From: an uncultured Saprospiraceae bacterium
GTDB lineage: Bacteria > Bacteroidota > Bacteroidia > Chitinophagales > Saprospiraceae
DNA: 64,000 nucleotides
Assembly: GCA_937926205.1 (NCBI GenBank)
Contig: CALEYL010000018.1
Span: forward strand, 62,001-126,000
Direction of reading: 5' to 3'
Part shown: piece after piece, positions 1-7,380 of the stretch
Position numbering within the stretch: the stretch's first letter is position 1
Layout: every line of letters begins with the position of its first letter
The notes under the pieces: model-generated
What the model saw: the letters and a program-made list of their open reading frames with translations, nothing else
Databases searched by the model: none
What the model was told of the DNA's origin: nothing
Position numbers and translations under genes: made by a program

Positions 1-1595
1 CTTATCTCTGGAACGATCCGGCAGGGCAACAAACACAACAAGCAAGCGGACTAAATACGGGCATTATTGCTGTGACGGTTTCTGATGCAAACAATTGCAC
101 CTTCTCAACTACTGTAAATGTAGGTGGTACGCCGCCAATTACGTTGGCGTTGACCAGTTCCGATGTAAACTGCTTTAACGGCAGCGATGGAAGCATCAAT
201 GTCGTGGCAAGTGGCGGCAACGGTAACTTCACTTACAGTTGGAGTTCCCCGGGCATTCCGCAGAACGCCAATCCCGGAGGTCTTGCGATCGGTCAATACA
301 CGGTAACGGTTACAGACAGCGGCGGCTGTACGGCCAGTGGCTCGGCATCGATCGCACAACCAACTGCGCTACTCGTGCAAACCTCGGGCAGTAACCTCAT
401 CTGCGCAAACGACGGTTCGGGTTCGGCCCAATCGCAGGTATCCGGCGGAACGCCGCCCTACAACTACCTGTGGAATACGGGTGTTGGAACCCCTGATCTG
501 TCGAATCTACAGGCTGGTACCTATCGCCTCAGTGTTACAGATGCCAACGCCTGTCTTACCATTTCAGAGATAAACCTCACTTCCCCGCCAGCTTTGCAGG
601 TCGACTTTGCCCCTGAAGTTGTAGATTGTTTTGGTGCATCAACCGGAGCCGTGAACTCGATGGTACAGGGCGGTATCCAACCGTATACTTATGCCTGGTC
701 AAACGGCGCTGTCACCCCGGGCCTGAACAACATTCCTGCTGGTTCTTATCAGTTGACGCTTACAGATGCGAGTGGCTGCCGGGTAGATAAAACGGTTGAT
801 GTATTGCAACCGCTTATGGCATTGACTGCAAATTTCGCATCAACACCCGTTTCTTGCTTCGGGGATTCAGATGGCACCATCTTTGTGGAAACAACCGGTG
901 GGACGCCTTCCTATACGTACAGCCTTGACGGTCAAAATTACCGGGGCAGCAATGTTTTGATTGGCCTGGAAGAAGGGACCTATAATGTTTTTATACACGA
1001 TGCAAAAGGTTGTGTTTTCATATCGGATGAAATCTACGTTGGAGAACCGGAACCCATTGTGGTGGATCTCGGCGATGACATTACACTCGATTACGGCCTT
1101 GAAGTCAGGTTGTTTTCGGAGGTAAGCGGCGGTGGCGGTAACCTGCAATACTACTGGTATCCGGCTGATACAACCCTGCTCAGCTGCATAGATTGTGCCG
1201 CGCCCACAGCAAATGTGCTATTCCAGACCAGTTTTACACTCCGGGTTAGGGATGAAAATGGTTGTGTTGGCGAAGACGTCATCACCGTTTTTGCCAGAAA
1301 GAACAACCCGGTTTTTGTGCCTACAGGCTTCACTCCCGATGGAAACAGCGCCAACGACCGCCTGTTGGTTCACGGAAAAGCGGGCGTTCTGGTTCGGAGC
1401 TTCAGCATTTTCGACCGCTGGGGGGAATTGCTTTATCAGGCTCATGATTTTGAAGTCAACGACCCGCTGACCGGCTGGGACGGATCCTATCGTGGAAAAC
1501 CCATGAATGGAGGGGTTTACATCTGGCGACTCGAAGTTGAGTTTGAAGATGGAAACCACGATGTCTTCACTGGCAGTACGACTTTGATTCGGTAA
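1..1595 (+). CDS. SprB-repeat surface protein with gliding-associated (CHU_C) C-terminus, 5' truncated
   Basis: The reading frame is open from the window edge (first full codon at base 3), so the true start lies upstream. About 530 residues are visible. Five SprB-type repeats of roughly 75 residues follow one another, each with a C-F/N-G-x-S-D-G start, a GG-x-x-P-Y-x-Y-x-W-S/N core and a Y-x-V/L-T-V/L-T-D-x-x-G-C end. The last 95 residues (from NPVFVPTGFTPDG) match the gliding motility-associated C-terminal domain, a type B signal for T9SS, including the FDRWGE and GWDG motifs. The protein is therefore probably exported by T9SS and attached to the cell surface as an adhesin or motility filament component. 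That role is inferred from the SprB family of Flavobacterium. An inverted-repeat region follows the stop. Confidence 0.9.
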   Translation, partial: YLWNDPAGQQTQQASGLNTGIIAVTVSDANNCTFSTTVNVGGTPPITLALTSSDVNCFNGSDGSINVVASGGNGNFTYSWSSPGIPQNANPGGLAIGQYTVTVTDSGGCTASGSASIAQPTALLVQTSGSNLICANDGSGSAQSQVSGGTPPYNYLWNTGVGTPDLSNLQAGTYRLSVTDANACLTISEINLTSPPALQVDFAPEVVDCFGASTGAVNSMVQGGIQPYTYAWSNGAVTPGLNNIPAGSYQLTLTDASGCRVDKTVDVLQPLMALTANFASTPVSCFGDSDGTIFVETTGGTPSYTYSLDGQNYRGSNVLIGLEEGTYNVFIHDAKGCVFISDEIYVGEPEPIVVDLGDDITLDYGLEVRLFSEVSGGGGNLQYYWYPADTTLLSCIDCAAPTANVLFQTSFTLRVRDENGCVGEDVITVFARKNNPVFVPTGFTPDGNSANDRLLVHGKAGVLVRSFSIFDRWGELLYQAHDFEVNDPLTGWDGSYRGKPMNGGVYIWRLEVEFEDGNHDVFTGSTTLIR

Positions 1596-1663
1596 GACAA
1601 CAGGCGAATCATGGGTTAAACGGTTCGGAAACTTAATGAGTTTATCCGCCCCATGAAAAATAA

Positions 1664-1772
1664 CGCGGAGTATCGCGGAGTATACGCTGGGTTTCACGGA
1701 GTTTTATGACATTAACCGTGATAACAGCGTGCTGTACTCCGCGAGACTCCCATACTCCGCGGGACTCCGCGA
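1664..1772. repeat. Imperfect inverted repeat rich in CGCGGAGT units
   Basis: The intergenic stretch holds two short direct copies of a cgcggagta unit on the left arm (from 1664) and three tactccgcg-like units in inverse orientation on the right arm (to 1772). The arms can pair imperfectly around a centre near 1715. It may act as a transcription end structure for the upstream surface protein gene or be a dispersed repeat. No coding potential is apparent. Confidence 0.5.
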
Positions 1773-1883
1773 CTAAAAGTGCCTACGGAAACTTGTTCAT
1801 AGACGCTTTAGCATCGAATAGGATATTCCCGGATCAAAATAGCCCCTGATTCCGCATAATTCATGTTTTAATGCCCACGTTAC

Positions 1884-2324
1884 ATGCAACACCGCTTACC
1901 ATTGTTTCTTTTAATAGGCGTATTATTTTGTATTGGCCGTAGCCAGGCTCAGGGGAGTGAAGGTGTCCAAAAAGCCATCAGAGAAATCATGCACGCTCAG
2001 GAAATTGCCTGGAATGAAGGCAATCTGGAAGGCTTCATGGAAGGGTACTGGCATTCAGATAGCCTACGGTTCATCGGGAGCAGGGGGCTGACCTACGGCT
2101 GGGAAGCTACGTTGAGCAATTACAAAAAAGGATATCCGGATCGCAAAGCGATGGGCATGCTTCAATTTAAACTTATCAGCATCGAAAAGCTGTCGGCCCG
2201 CAGTGCTTTTGTCATCGGTCAGTGGCATTTGAAACGGGAAGCCGGAGACCTGAGCGGCCATTTTACTTTATTGTGGAAAAAAATCAAAGGGCATTGGGTT
2301 ATCGTGGCAGATCATTCCAGTTGA
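1884..2324 (+). CDS. Secreted NTF2-like (DUF4440/SnoaL-type) protein
   Basis: This 146-residue protein begins with a clear signal peptide (hydrophobic LPLFLLIGVLFCIG, probable cleavage after SQA-Q). The mature part has the pattern of the DUF4440 branch of the NTF2-like fold: an early helix with QEIAWNEGNLEGFMEGYW, a central L-x-F-I-G-S-R-G-L-T-Y-G-W segment, and a late strand pair GHFTLLWKKIKGHWVIVADHSS. Members of this fold are small cone-shaped proteins used as enzymes or ligand binders, so no specific reaction can be assigned. It lies 13 bases upstream of the HsdR-N-like gene and may be co-transcribed with it. Confidence 0.75.
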   Translation: MQHRLPLFLLIGVLFCIGRSQAQGSEGVQKAIREIMHAQEIAWNEGNLEGFMEGYWHSDSLRFIGSRGLTYGWEATLSNYKKGYPDRKAMGMLQFKLISIEKLSARSAFVIGQWHLKREAGDLSGHFTLLWKKIKGHWVIVADHSS

Positions 2325-2337
2325 AAAAGTAGGAATT

Positions 2338-2787
2338 ATGGACTTAGCACTTATGCAATTCAGGCCATCTCTCCAATTGCGTCAACACGAAAATGGCAAC
2401 AGCATATACGATCCCATCCGGAAAAAATGGCTGGTATTGCAGCCGGAGGAAATGATACGCCAACTGGCTTTAATATACCTGCTGGAAGTAAAAGGATACA
2501 ACCGAAACAGGATTAAAGTTGAAAAAAGTCTGCGGGTCAATACCCTGTCGAAACGCTGTGATATCCTGGTTTACGATCCTGACATGAATCCCTTTCTTTT
2601 GGTAGAATGTAAGGCGCCCCACGTGAAAATTAACGAGGCCACATTCAGGCAACTTGCAGCGTATAATTTGCCGTTGCAGGTGCCACATTTACTGGCAATC
2701 AACGGCGTTGCAGCTTATTGTTGCCGGATGGATTATCAAACGGAAAGCTGGGAGCTACTCGATTCGATTCCCGATTACCCCATCTGA
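2338..2787 (+). CDS. Standalone HsdR N-terminal-like (PD-(D/E)XK) protein
   Basis: The 149-residue protein resembles the N-terminal nuclease domain of type I restriction subunit R (HSDR_N family) without helicase or specificity parts. A PD-(D/E)XK-like core is visible: D75 in KRCDILVYD, then E90 and K92 in LLVECKAP, preceded by a helix carrying acidic residues (EE at 37-38, E50). No methylase, HsdS or HsdM gene lies nearby, so a classical restriction role is unlikely. Single-domain proteins of this kind are common in Bacteroidota and their function is not settled. A start at the second Met (2353) is also possible. Its neighbour upstream is the secreted NTF2-like gene; the gene downstream starts 121 bases later. 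Confidence 0.7.
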   Translation: MDLALMQFRPSLQLRQHENGNSIYDPIRKKWLVLQPEEMIRQLALIYLLEVKGYNRNRIKVEKSLRVNTLSKRCDILVYDPDMNPFLLVECKAPHVKINEATFRQLAAYNLPLQVPHLLAINGVAAYCCRMDYQTESWELLDSIPDYPI

Positions 2788-2908
2788 AGACAGTTTGAAA
2801 AAGAATAAGCCTTTCCACTTAAATAAACTTAGTATTTTTCGGCGCAATTATAACAAGCCGGGCGCTGTCTCCGGCCAGTAGTCCTAACCAACAAAATTAA
2901 CTTCCCTT

Positions 2909-3841
2909 ATGCGGAAAGAAAAAATCCTGATCGTGGGCGCGAACGGGCAGATTGGTTCTGTGTTGACCCTTGCCTTGCGAAAAATATACGGAAAAGCCAA
3001 TGTCATTGCTTCCGACATTCGCTTGCCCCTGGAAATTGCCAGCCATTTTGAATTACTGGATATCCTCGACTCCCAGCAATTGGTGCGCATCATTCGCAAA
3101 TATCAAATCACACAGATTTACCACCTGGCTGCGATTCTTTCAGCAAAAGGGGAGCTGGATCCAAGGCTTGCCTGGGACATCAACATCAATGGTTTGTTCA
3201 ACGTACTTGAAGCCGCCCGGGAGTATAAGCTGAAGTTATTCTTTCCCAGCACCATTGCTGTGTTTGGCGGGGACACGCCCAAGCACAATGCCCCGCAGAA
3301 TACGCCGCTGCACCCTGAAACGGTTTATGGCATCAGCAAAGCTGCGGGAGAAAACTGGTGCCAGTACTATCACCAGAAATACGGGGTGGACATCCGGTCG
3401 CTAAGGTACCCCGGCATCATAGGTTATGAATCCATGCCCGGCGGCGGGACTACTGACTATGCAGTAGAGATTTTTCACTATGCCGTGAAAGGGGAGCCGT
3501 ACACCTGCTTTTTGAAAGCAGATACCCGCCTGCCCATGTTGTATATGCCTGACGCGATAAGGGCTACGCTGGAAATTATGGAAGCGCCTGCCGCAAGTAT
3601 ATCAGTAAGGAATAGCTATAACCTGGCAGGTATGAGTTTTACACCTGCTGAACTGGTTGCGGAGATCCGAAAACACTATCCGGCATTTGAAGTGAATTAC
3701 GTTCCGGATTTTCGCCAGAACATTGCCGAATCCTGGGCAGAAAGTATCGACGATTCATTGGCACGATCCGACTGGGGATGGAAACACCATTATGATATTG
3801 AGCGGATGACGGCTGATATGATTGAGCATTTGGCAAAATGA
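2909..3841 (+). CDS. NAD-dependent epimerase/dehydratase-family enzyme, probable short-chain L-threonine 3-dehydrogenase
   Basis: This 310-residue extended short-chain dehydrogenase has the NAD-binding glycine motif G10-A-N-G-Q-I-G16 close to the N-terminus and a catalytic Y140-x-x-x-K144 (VYGISKAAGE). The stretch HLAAILSAKGE and the C-terminal LAGMSFTPAEL region fit the SDR-type L-threonine 3-dehydrogenase group found in Bacteroidota, which oxidises threonine to 2-amino-3-oxobutyrate with NAD. A UDP-sugar epimerase activity cannot be excluded by eye. No ketobutyrate CoA ligase gene is adjacent. A strong hairpin follows the stop and separates it from the convergent PDZ gene. Confidence 0.75.
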   Translation: MRKEKILIVGANGQIGSVLTLALRKIYGKANVIASDIRLPLEIASHFELLDILDSQQLVRIIRKYQITQIYHLAAILSAKGELDPRLAWDININGLFNVLEAAREYKLKLFFPSTIAVFGGDTPKHNAPQNTPLHPETVYGISKAAGENWCQYYHQKYGVDIRSLRYPGIIGYESMPGGGTTDYAVEIFHYAVKGEPYTCFLKADTRLPMLYMPDAIRATLEIMEAPAASISVRNSYNLAGMSFTPAELVAEIRKHYPAFEVNYVPDFRQNIAESWAESIDDSLARSDWGWKHHYDIERMTADMIEHLAK

Positions 3842-3879
3842 GGCTGTGTTTCAAAGGGGGCAAGAGCAAGTGGGAAAAG

Positions 3880-3919
3880 GCAAACAGGCAATTCGCACAT
3901 TCACGAATTGCCTGTTTGC
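3880..3919. terminator. Bidirectional hairpin terminator
   Basis: A perfect 16-bp stem (3880-3895 with 3904-3919) encloses an 8-base loop. It stands between the convergent dehydrogenase (+) and PDZ protein (-) genes, so it probably terminates both. No long T-run is attached on the plus side. Confidence 0.75.
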
Positions 3920-3957
3920 AAAGAGACTTTTAGCTGAATTTTTACTTCAGTTCAGCA

Positions 3958-5787
3958 TCAATTTACCACCTTCTGCAGCACGACTTTTTTCGTCAGCCGC
4001 TTATTGCCCTGTGTGATTTCCAGATAGTAGGCGCCCGGGCCATTCTGAGAAATATCCACTTCGTCGCTAAAAGGACCGGAATAGGCGCCGAGTTCATAAT
4101 CGTAAATGGATCTTCCAGCTGCATTAAATATCCGGATGCTGGTATTGCCTTGTTCAGGTAGTTCAAATTGCAGGCGGAAAGCGCCCTGGTCCGGATTTGG
4201 AAACAGGCCGAGGTCATTTACCCGAAGTTCATTAGAAGGCGCCATATCCATATTGTAACGGACTTTCATGTCGTCAGATTCCTGTTGCGTATAATCTTCA
4301 ACAGTGACTTTTACTTTGGAAAGGTCAAGTGCCTCAGGCCGTCCCATAGCACCGGTCGCCTCTGCTGCTGCCGGGCTGGGAGCACCCTCTTCATCTGCTG
4401 AAAATATATGAATTTCGCCATCGTTCCAACCCCATTCGGTGTAAGGTTTGGTGTCGCAATAAGACTTCATCGGTTTGCTGGCCTTCATTTCTTTACCATC
4501 CCGCAGGAAGGTGACCGTTACATCCTGACCAACGCTGCAGGCATTGATGGCTACCCCTAAGTCTGTCCAGTCAAGAATGCGGGCGCCGTTGATTCTGGTG
4601 ACAACGTCTCCTTTGATCAGGCCAAGATCTTCTGCTGTTGATTTTTTAATGGGAGCGACGGCAACGCCTTCGTTGTCTTCATCGCTTCCGGTTTCATTTA
4701 CGCCAAGGAAAGGTGATTTGCACTTGTCTTCTTCTGCTTCGCCCGGGTTTTCTGCATCAGAGCGTTTGCCGAAAGTGACTTCCGTGCTTTCTTTTTTGCC
4801 GTTCCGGATATAGTGAACGGTTGCTTTACTACCGGCTTTGTATTTCCGGATCAGATCTGTAAGCGTTTTAGAGTCGCTTACCCGGTAGTCGTCTATGCCA
4901 TAAACATAATCGAAAGGCTTTAATCCGGCTTTTTCGGCAGCCGTTCCTTTAACGACCCGGGAAACATAACTGCCATAAGGGGTGTCGAAACCTAGTTTAT
5001 CTGCTTTTTCTTCGTCAATTTCATTGGAGTGGATTCCAAGGAAAGCAAAACTGGCCGGGTTGCTTTTTTGTTCGGCAATGCGTTTCATGCGCTCGGCCTG
5101 AGATTGAACCGTACCTTCTACTTTGCCCTTTTTACCGGCGCGCTCGTATTCGATGATGATTTTTTCACCGGGTTTCATGGTGCTGATGGAAGTTGAAATG
5201 TCGCTCCAGTCAATCATTTTATAGCCATTGATGGTTAGGATGACGTCTTCATCCATCAACCCAAGGGTTTCTGCCGTTGAATTGGATATGATTTCTACTT
5301 TTACGCCGGCTGTTTCGCTCTCTTCATCTTCCTCGAGGCTACTCACCCCAAGAAATGCTTTCTCTTCCCAGTTCCATTCGGTTTCTGTTTCAAACTCACG
5401 GCGTTTTTCAAATGTTACTTCAGCCGACATGGGCTTGCCTTTGCGGAAAAAGTGCAGGGTGGCTTTATCGCCTGCCTTAAATTTGGAGAGCATGCTGCTC
5501 AGATCCATGTTTTCGGATGCCCTGTATTCATCAATGCCGTAGATATAATCGAAAATTTGCATACCCGCTTTTTCAGCAGCGTAGCCTTTGAGGATTTTAG
5601 TGACGTAATTGCCGTAGTAATTGTTGGCGCCCAGTAACTTCGCTTTTGATTCGGAAATCTGGTCGGAATTAATGCCCAGAAAAGCTTTGTCGGAAGAGGA
5701 TTTCCATACATAATATTGTTGCGCTCCAGCCGGGTTGAAGGCCAATGCCGAAAAAGTGGCGATAAGCAGTATGGTAAGGTGCTTCAT
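3958..5787 (-). CDS. Secreted four-PDZ-domain protein with T9SS type A signal
   Basis: The 609-residue protein starts at 5787, where a signal peptide begins (MKHLTILLIATFSALAFNPAGA-Q). The upstream in-frame Met at 5871 would place 28 non-signal residues in front. Four PDZ-like domains lie at about 34-127, 143-228, 248-342 and 359-440. They alternate in type. Domains 1 and 3 share AEKAG, FDY-x-YGID and YRxS motifs. Domains 2 and 4 share STAE-x-LGL, the x-x-x-ING motif and DW-S/T-D. The end (from about 525) is a T9SS type A sorting domain with LFPNPDQGAF and a K/R-rich tail. No protease domain is present, so it is probably a secreted or surface-held binding scaffold rather than an HtrA-like protease. 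The specific partner is unknown. Confidence 0.85.
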   Translation of the reverse strand: MKHLTILLIATFSALAFNPAGAQQYYVWKSSSDKAFLGINSDQISESKAKLLGANNYYGNYVTKILKGYAAEKAGMQIFDYIYGIDEYRASENMDLSSMLSKFKAGDKATLHFFRKGKPMSAEVTFEKRREFETETEWNWEEKAFLGVSSLEEDEESETAGVKVEIISNSTAETLGLMDEDVILTINGYKMIDWSDISTSISTMKPGEKIIIEYERAGKKGKVEGTVQSQAERMKRIAEQKSNPASFAFLGIHSNEIDEEKADKLGFDTPYGSYVSRVVKGTAAEKAGLKPFDYVYGIDDYRVSDSKTLTDLIRKYKAGSKATVHYIRNGKKESTEVTFGKRSDAENPGEAEEDKCKSPFLGVNETGSDEDNEGVAVAPIKKSTAEDLGLIKGDVVTRINGARILDWTDLGVAINACSVGQDVTVTFLRDGKEMKASKPMKSYCDTKPYTEWGWNDGEIHIFSADEEGAPSPAAAEATGAMGRPEALDLSKVKVTVEDYTQQESDDMKVRYNMDMAPSNELRVNDLGLFPNPDQGAFRLQFELPEQGNTSIRIFNAAGRSIYDYELGAYSGPFSDEVDISQNGPGAYYLEITQGNKRLTKKVVLQKVVN

Positions 5788-5906
5788 GGCTATATGTTTT
5801 GCTTTTGATGCAATGACAATTACTGTTAAAGAAGGTTGCCTGTATTTTGAAAAATTATAAAGGGCGCTCAAAAGCCCTTATATTCGTTGCCAAATTGCAA
5901 TTTCAA

Positions 5907-7322
5907 ATGATAAACCTAAGTCAAAACTCGATATGGGCCCCGTTTTTTTTGCCGAATGTCCTGTTTGTTCACCCTGTGAAGCTGTTGTTGGTGTTTACTT
6001 TAATGGCTACAAGTTGTAAAACCTCAAAAATCATGGCTCCTGAAGAACATTACGACACCCGTTTTGAAGAAAAAAAGTCATTGATTAACATCCCGGTTCG
6101 CGTCAACATGAAGGAGTTGGAACTGTCGCTCAACAAGCAGTTAGGAGGATTGTTATACGAAGACAACGACTTAAACGATGGCGATGGCATGATGGTGAAA
6201 GCCGTAAAGCGGTCAGACATCAAACTCTCGATCAACGGCCAGCAACTCAACTATAAAACGCCCCTGAATCTCTGGATCAAATATGACCTCGGTCTGACGA
6301 CCGTGGAAGCTACCGGCGCATTGGCTTTGAATTTTAAAACCAATTTCGACATCCGCAACGACTGGACAGTCGACACCCAGACGGATATCGAGGGGTACGA
6401 ATGGCTGGAAAAACCAAAATTAAAAGTGGTCGGCGTCAACCTTCCCATCGGCTTCATCGCTGATATGATTTTGAAGAACAGCAAGGCCAAATTAACAAAG
6501 AACATAGACAAACTGGCAAAAGAAAACCTGGATTTACGCAGTATGGTAGAAAGTGCCTGGAAACGCTTTTTTGATCCGGTACTGGTGTCAGAAGATTACA
6601 ATGCCTGGTTGACGCTGAACCCGGAAAGCATCGGCATGACCCCGCTTGTATCCGTCAATAATGAGTTGAAAAGCACCATTGTTGTTGAATCGATGCCAAA
6701 AGTAAAAATTGGCGATCAGCCCCCTGCGATGTCGCCCCGATCCCTGCCGCCCCTGCGTTATGTGGATCAGGCGCTGGAGGATTTTGTCATCCATCTGAAA
6801 GCAGATGTCAGTTTTCGGGAGGCGGAACGCATTGCCCAAACGGCTTTGGTCGGCGAAACTTTCAGCCAGGGAAAAAGAGCCGTAAAAATCGAAGACATCA
6901 AATTATACGGACAGGGAAACAATCTGGTCGTCACCACTAAATTGTCCGGCAGTTACGATGGCAATGTTTACCTCATTGGCAAGCCGGTGTATAATGCCAA
7001 AACCAATAAAGTTGACCTGGACAACCTCGATTTTTCCCTGGAAACAAAAAGTTTTCTGGTCAAATCGGGCGCCTGGATCCTGAAAAGCACCATGCGCAAA
7101 AAAATCCAGGAGAATATGGATTTCCTGCTCGATTACAACCTGAAAGGCATACAGGACCAACTCCAGCAACAACTTACACATTTTGCCCTGACTTCGGGCG
7201 CTTATCTGAGCGGGCAGTTGCAGCAGCTCAATATTGAAAACGTATACCTGACTCCGGATGCCATTAAAGTGGACCTGGGTTTGCAGGGGAAAGTGAATGT
7301 CGTTGTGAATGGGTTGAATTGA
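5907..7322 (+). CDS. DUF4403-family lipoprotein
   Basis: The protein has about 471 residues. It carries a lipoprotein signal (LLLVFTLMATSC-K), so the Cys is probably lipidated and the protein held in a membrane facing the periplasm. The rest matches DUF4403 in layout: an N-terminal SLINIPVRVNMKELE segment, repeated long amphipathic beta stretches, and a late pair of segments (VTTKLSGSYDGNVYLIGKPVY, and VYLTPDAIKVDLGLQGKVNV). This resembles lipid- or ligand-binding tubular folds, but no biochemical role is established. I prefer the Met at 5907. The Met at 5847 would overlap the 5' end of the divergent PDZ gene and add 20 residues that look unlike a signal peptide. Confidence 0.75.
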   Translation: MINLSQNSIWAPFFLPNVLFVHPVKLLLVFTLMATSCKTSKIMAPEEHYDTRFEEKKSLINIPVRVNMKELELSLNKQLGGLLYEDNDLNDGDGMMVKAVKRSDIKLSINGQQLNYKTPLNLWIKYDLGLTTVEATGALALNFKTNFDIRNDWTVDTQTDIEGYEWLEKPKLKVVGVNLPIGFIADMILKNSKAKLTKNIDKLAKENLDLRSMVESAWKRFFDPVLVSEDYNAWLTLNPESIGMTPLVSVNNELKSTIVVESMPKVKIGDQPPAMSPRSLPPLRYVDQALEDFVIHLKADVSFREAERIAQTALVGETFSQGKRAVKIEDIKLYGQGNNLVVTTKLSGSYDGNVYLIGKPVYNAKTNKVDLDNLDFSLETKSFLVKSGAWILKSTMRKKIQENMDFLLDYNLKGIQDQLQQQLTHFALTSGAYLSGQLQQLNIENVYLTPDAIKVDLGLQGKVNVVVNGLN

Positions 7323-7347
7323 AGCTTATAAATTCTTTTTCTATCCT

Positions 7348-7355
7348 TATCTTTG
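7348..7355 (+). promoter_or_regulatory. Candidate -7 box (TATCTTTG) for purL
   Basis: Matches the Bacteroidota -7 consensus TANNTTTG, 26 bases before the purL start. I see no TTG at the usual 17-23 base distance upstream; the nearest (7319-7321) is 26 bases away. Confidence 0.5.
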
Positions 7356-7380
7356 CGCCTTCAAATCAGAAAATAGCCGC

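Noticed and set aside
2..232. Minus-strand frame at the left edge
   Set aside because: It is a shadow of the SprB-repeat coding sequence on the plus strand, with no motif of its own.
2338..2787. A full type I restriction-modification system
   Set aside because: Only an HsdR-N-like domain is present; no HsdM, HsdS or helicase gene is in the neighbourhood.
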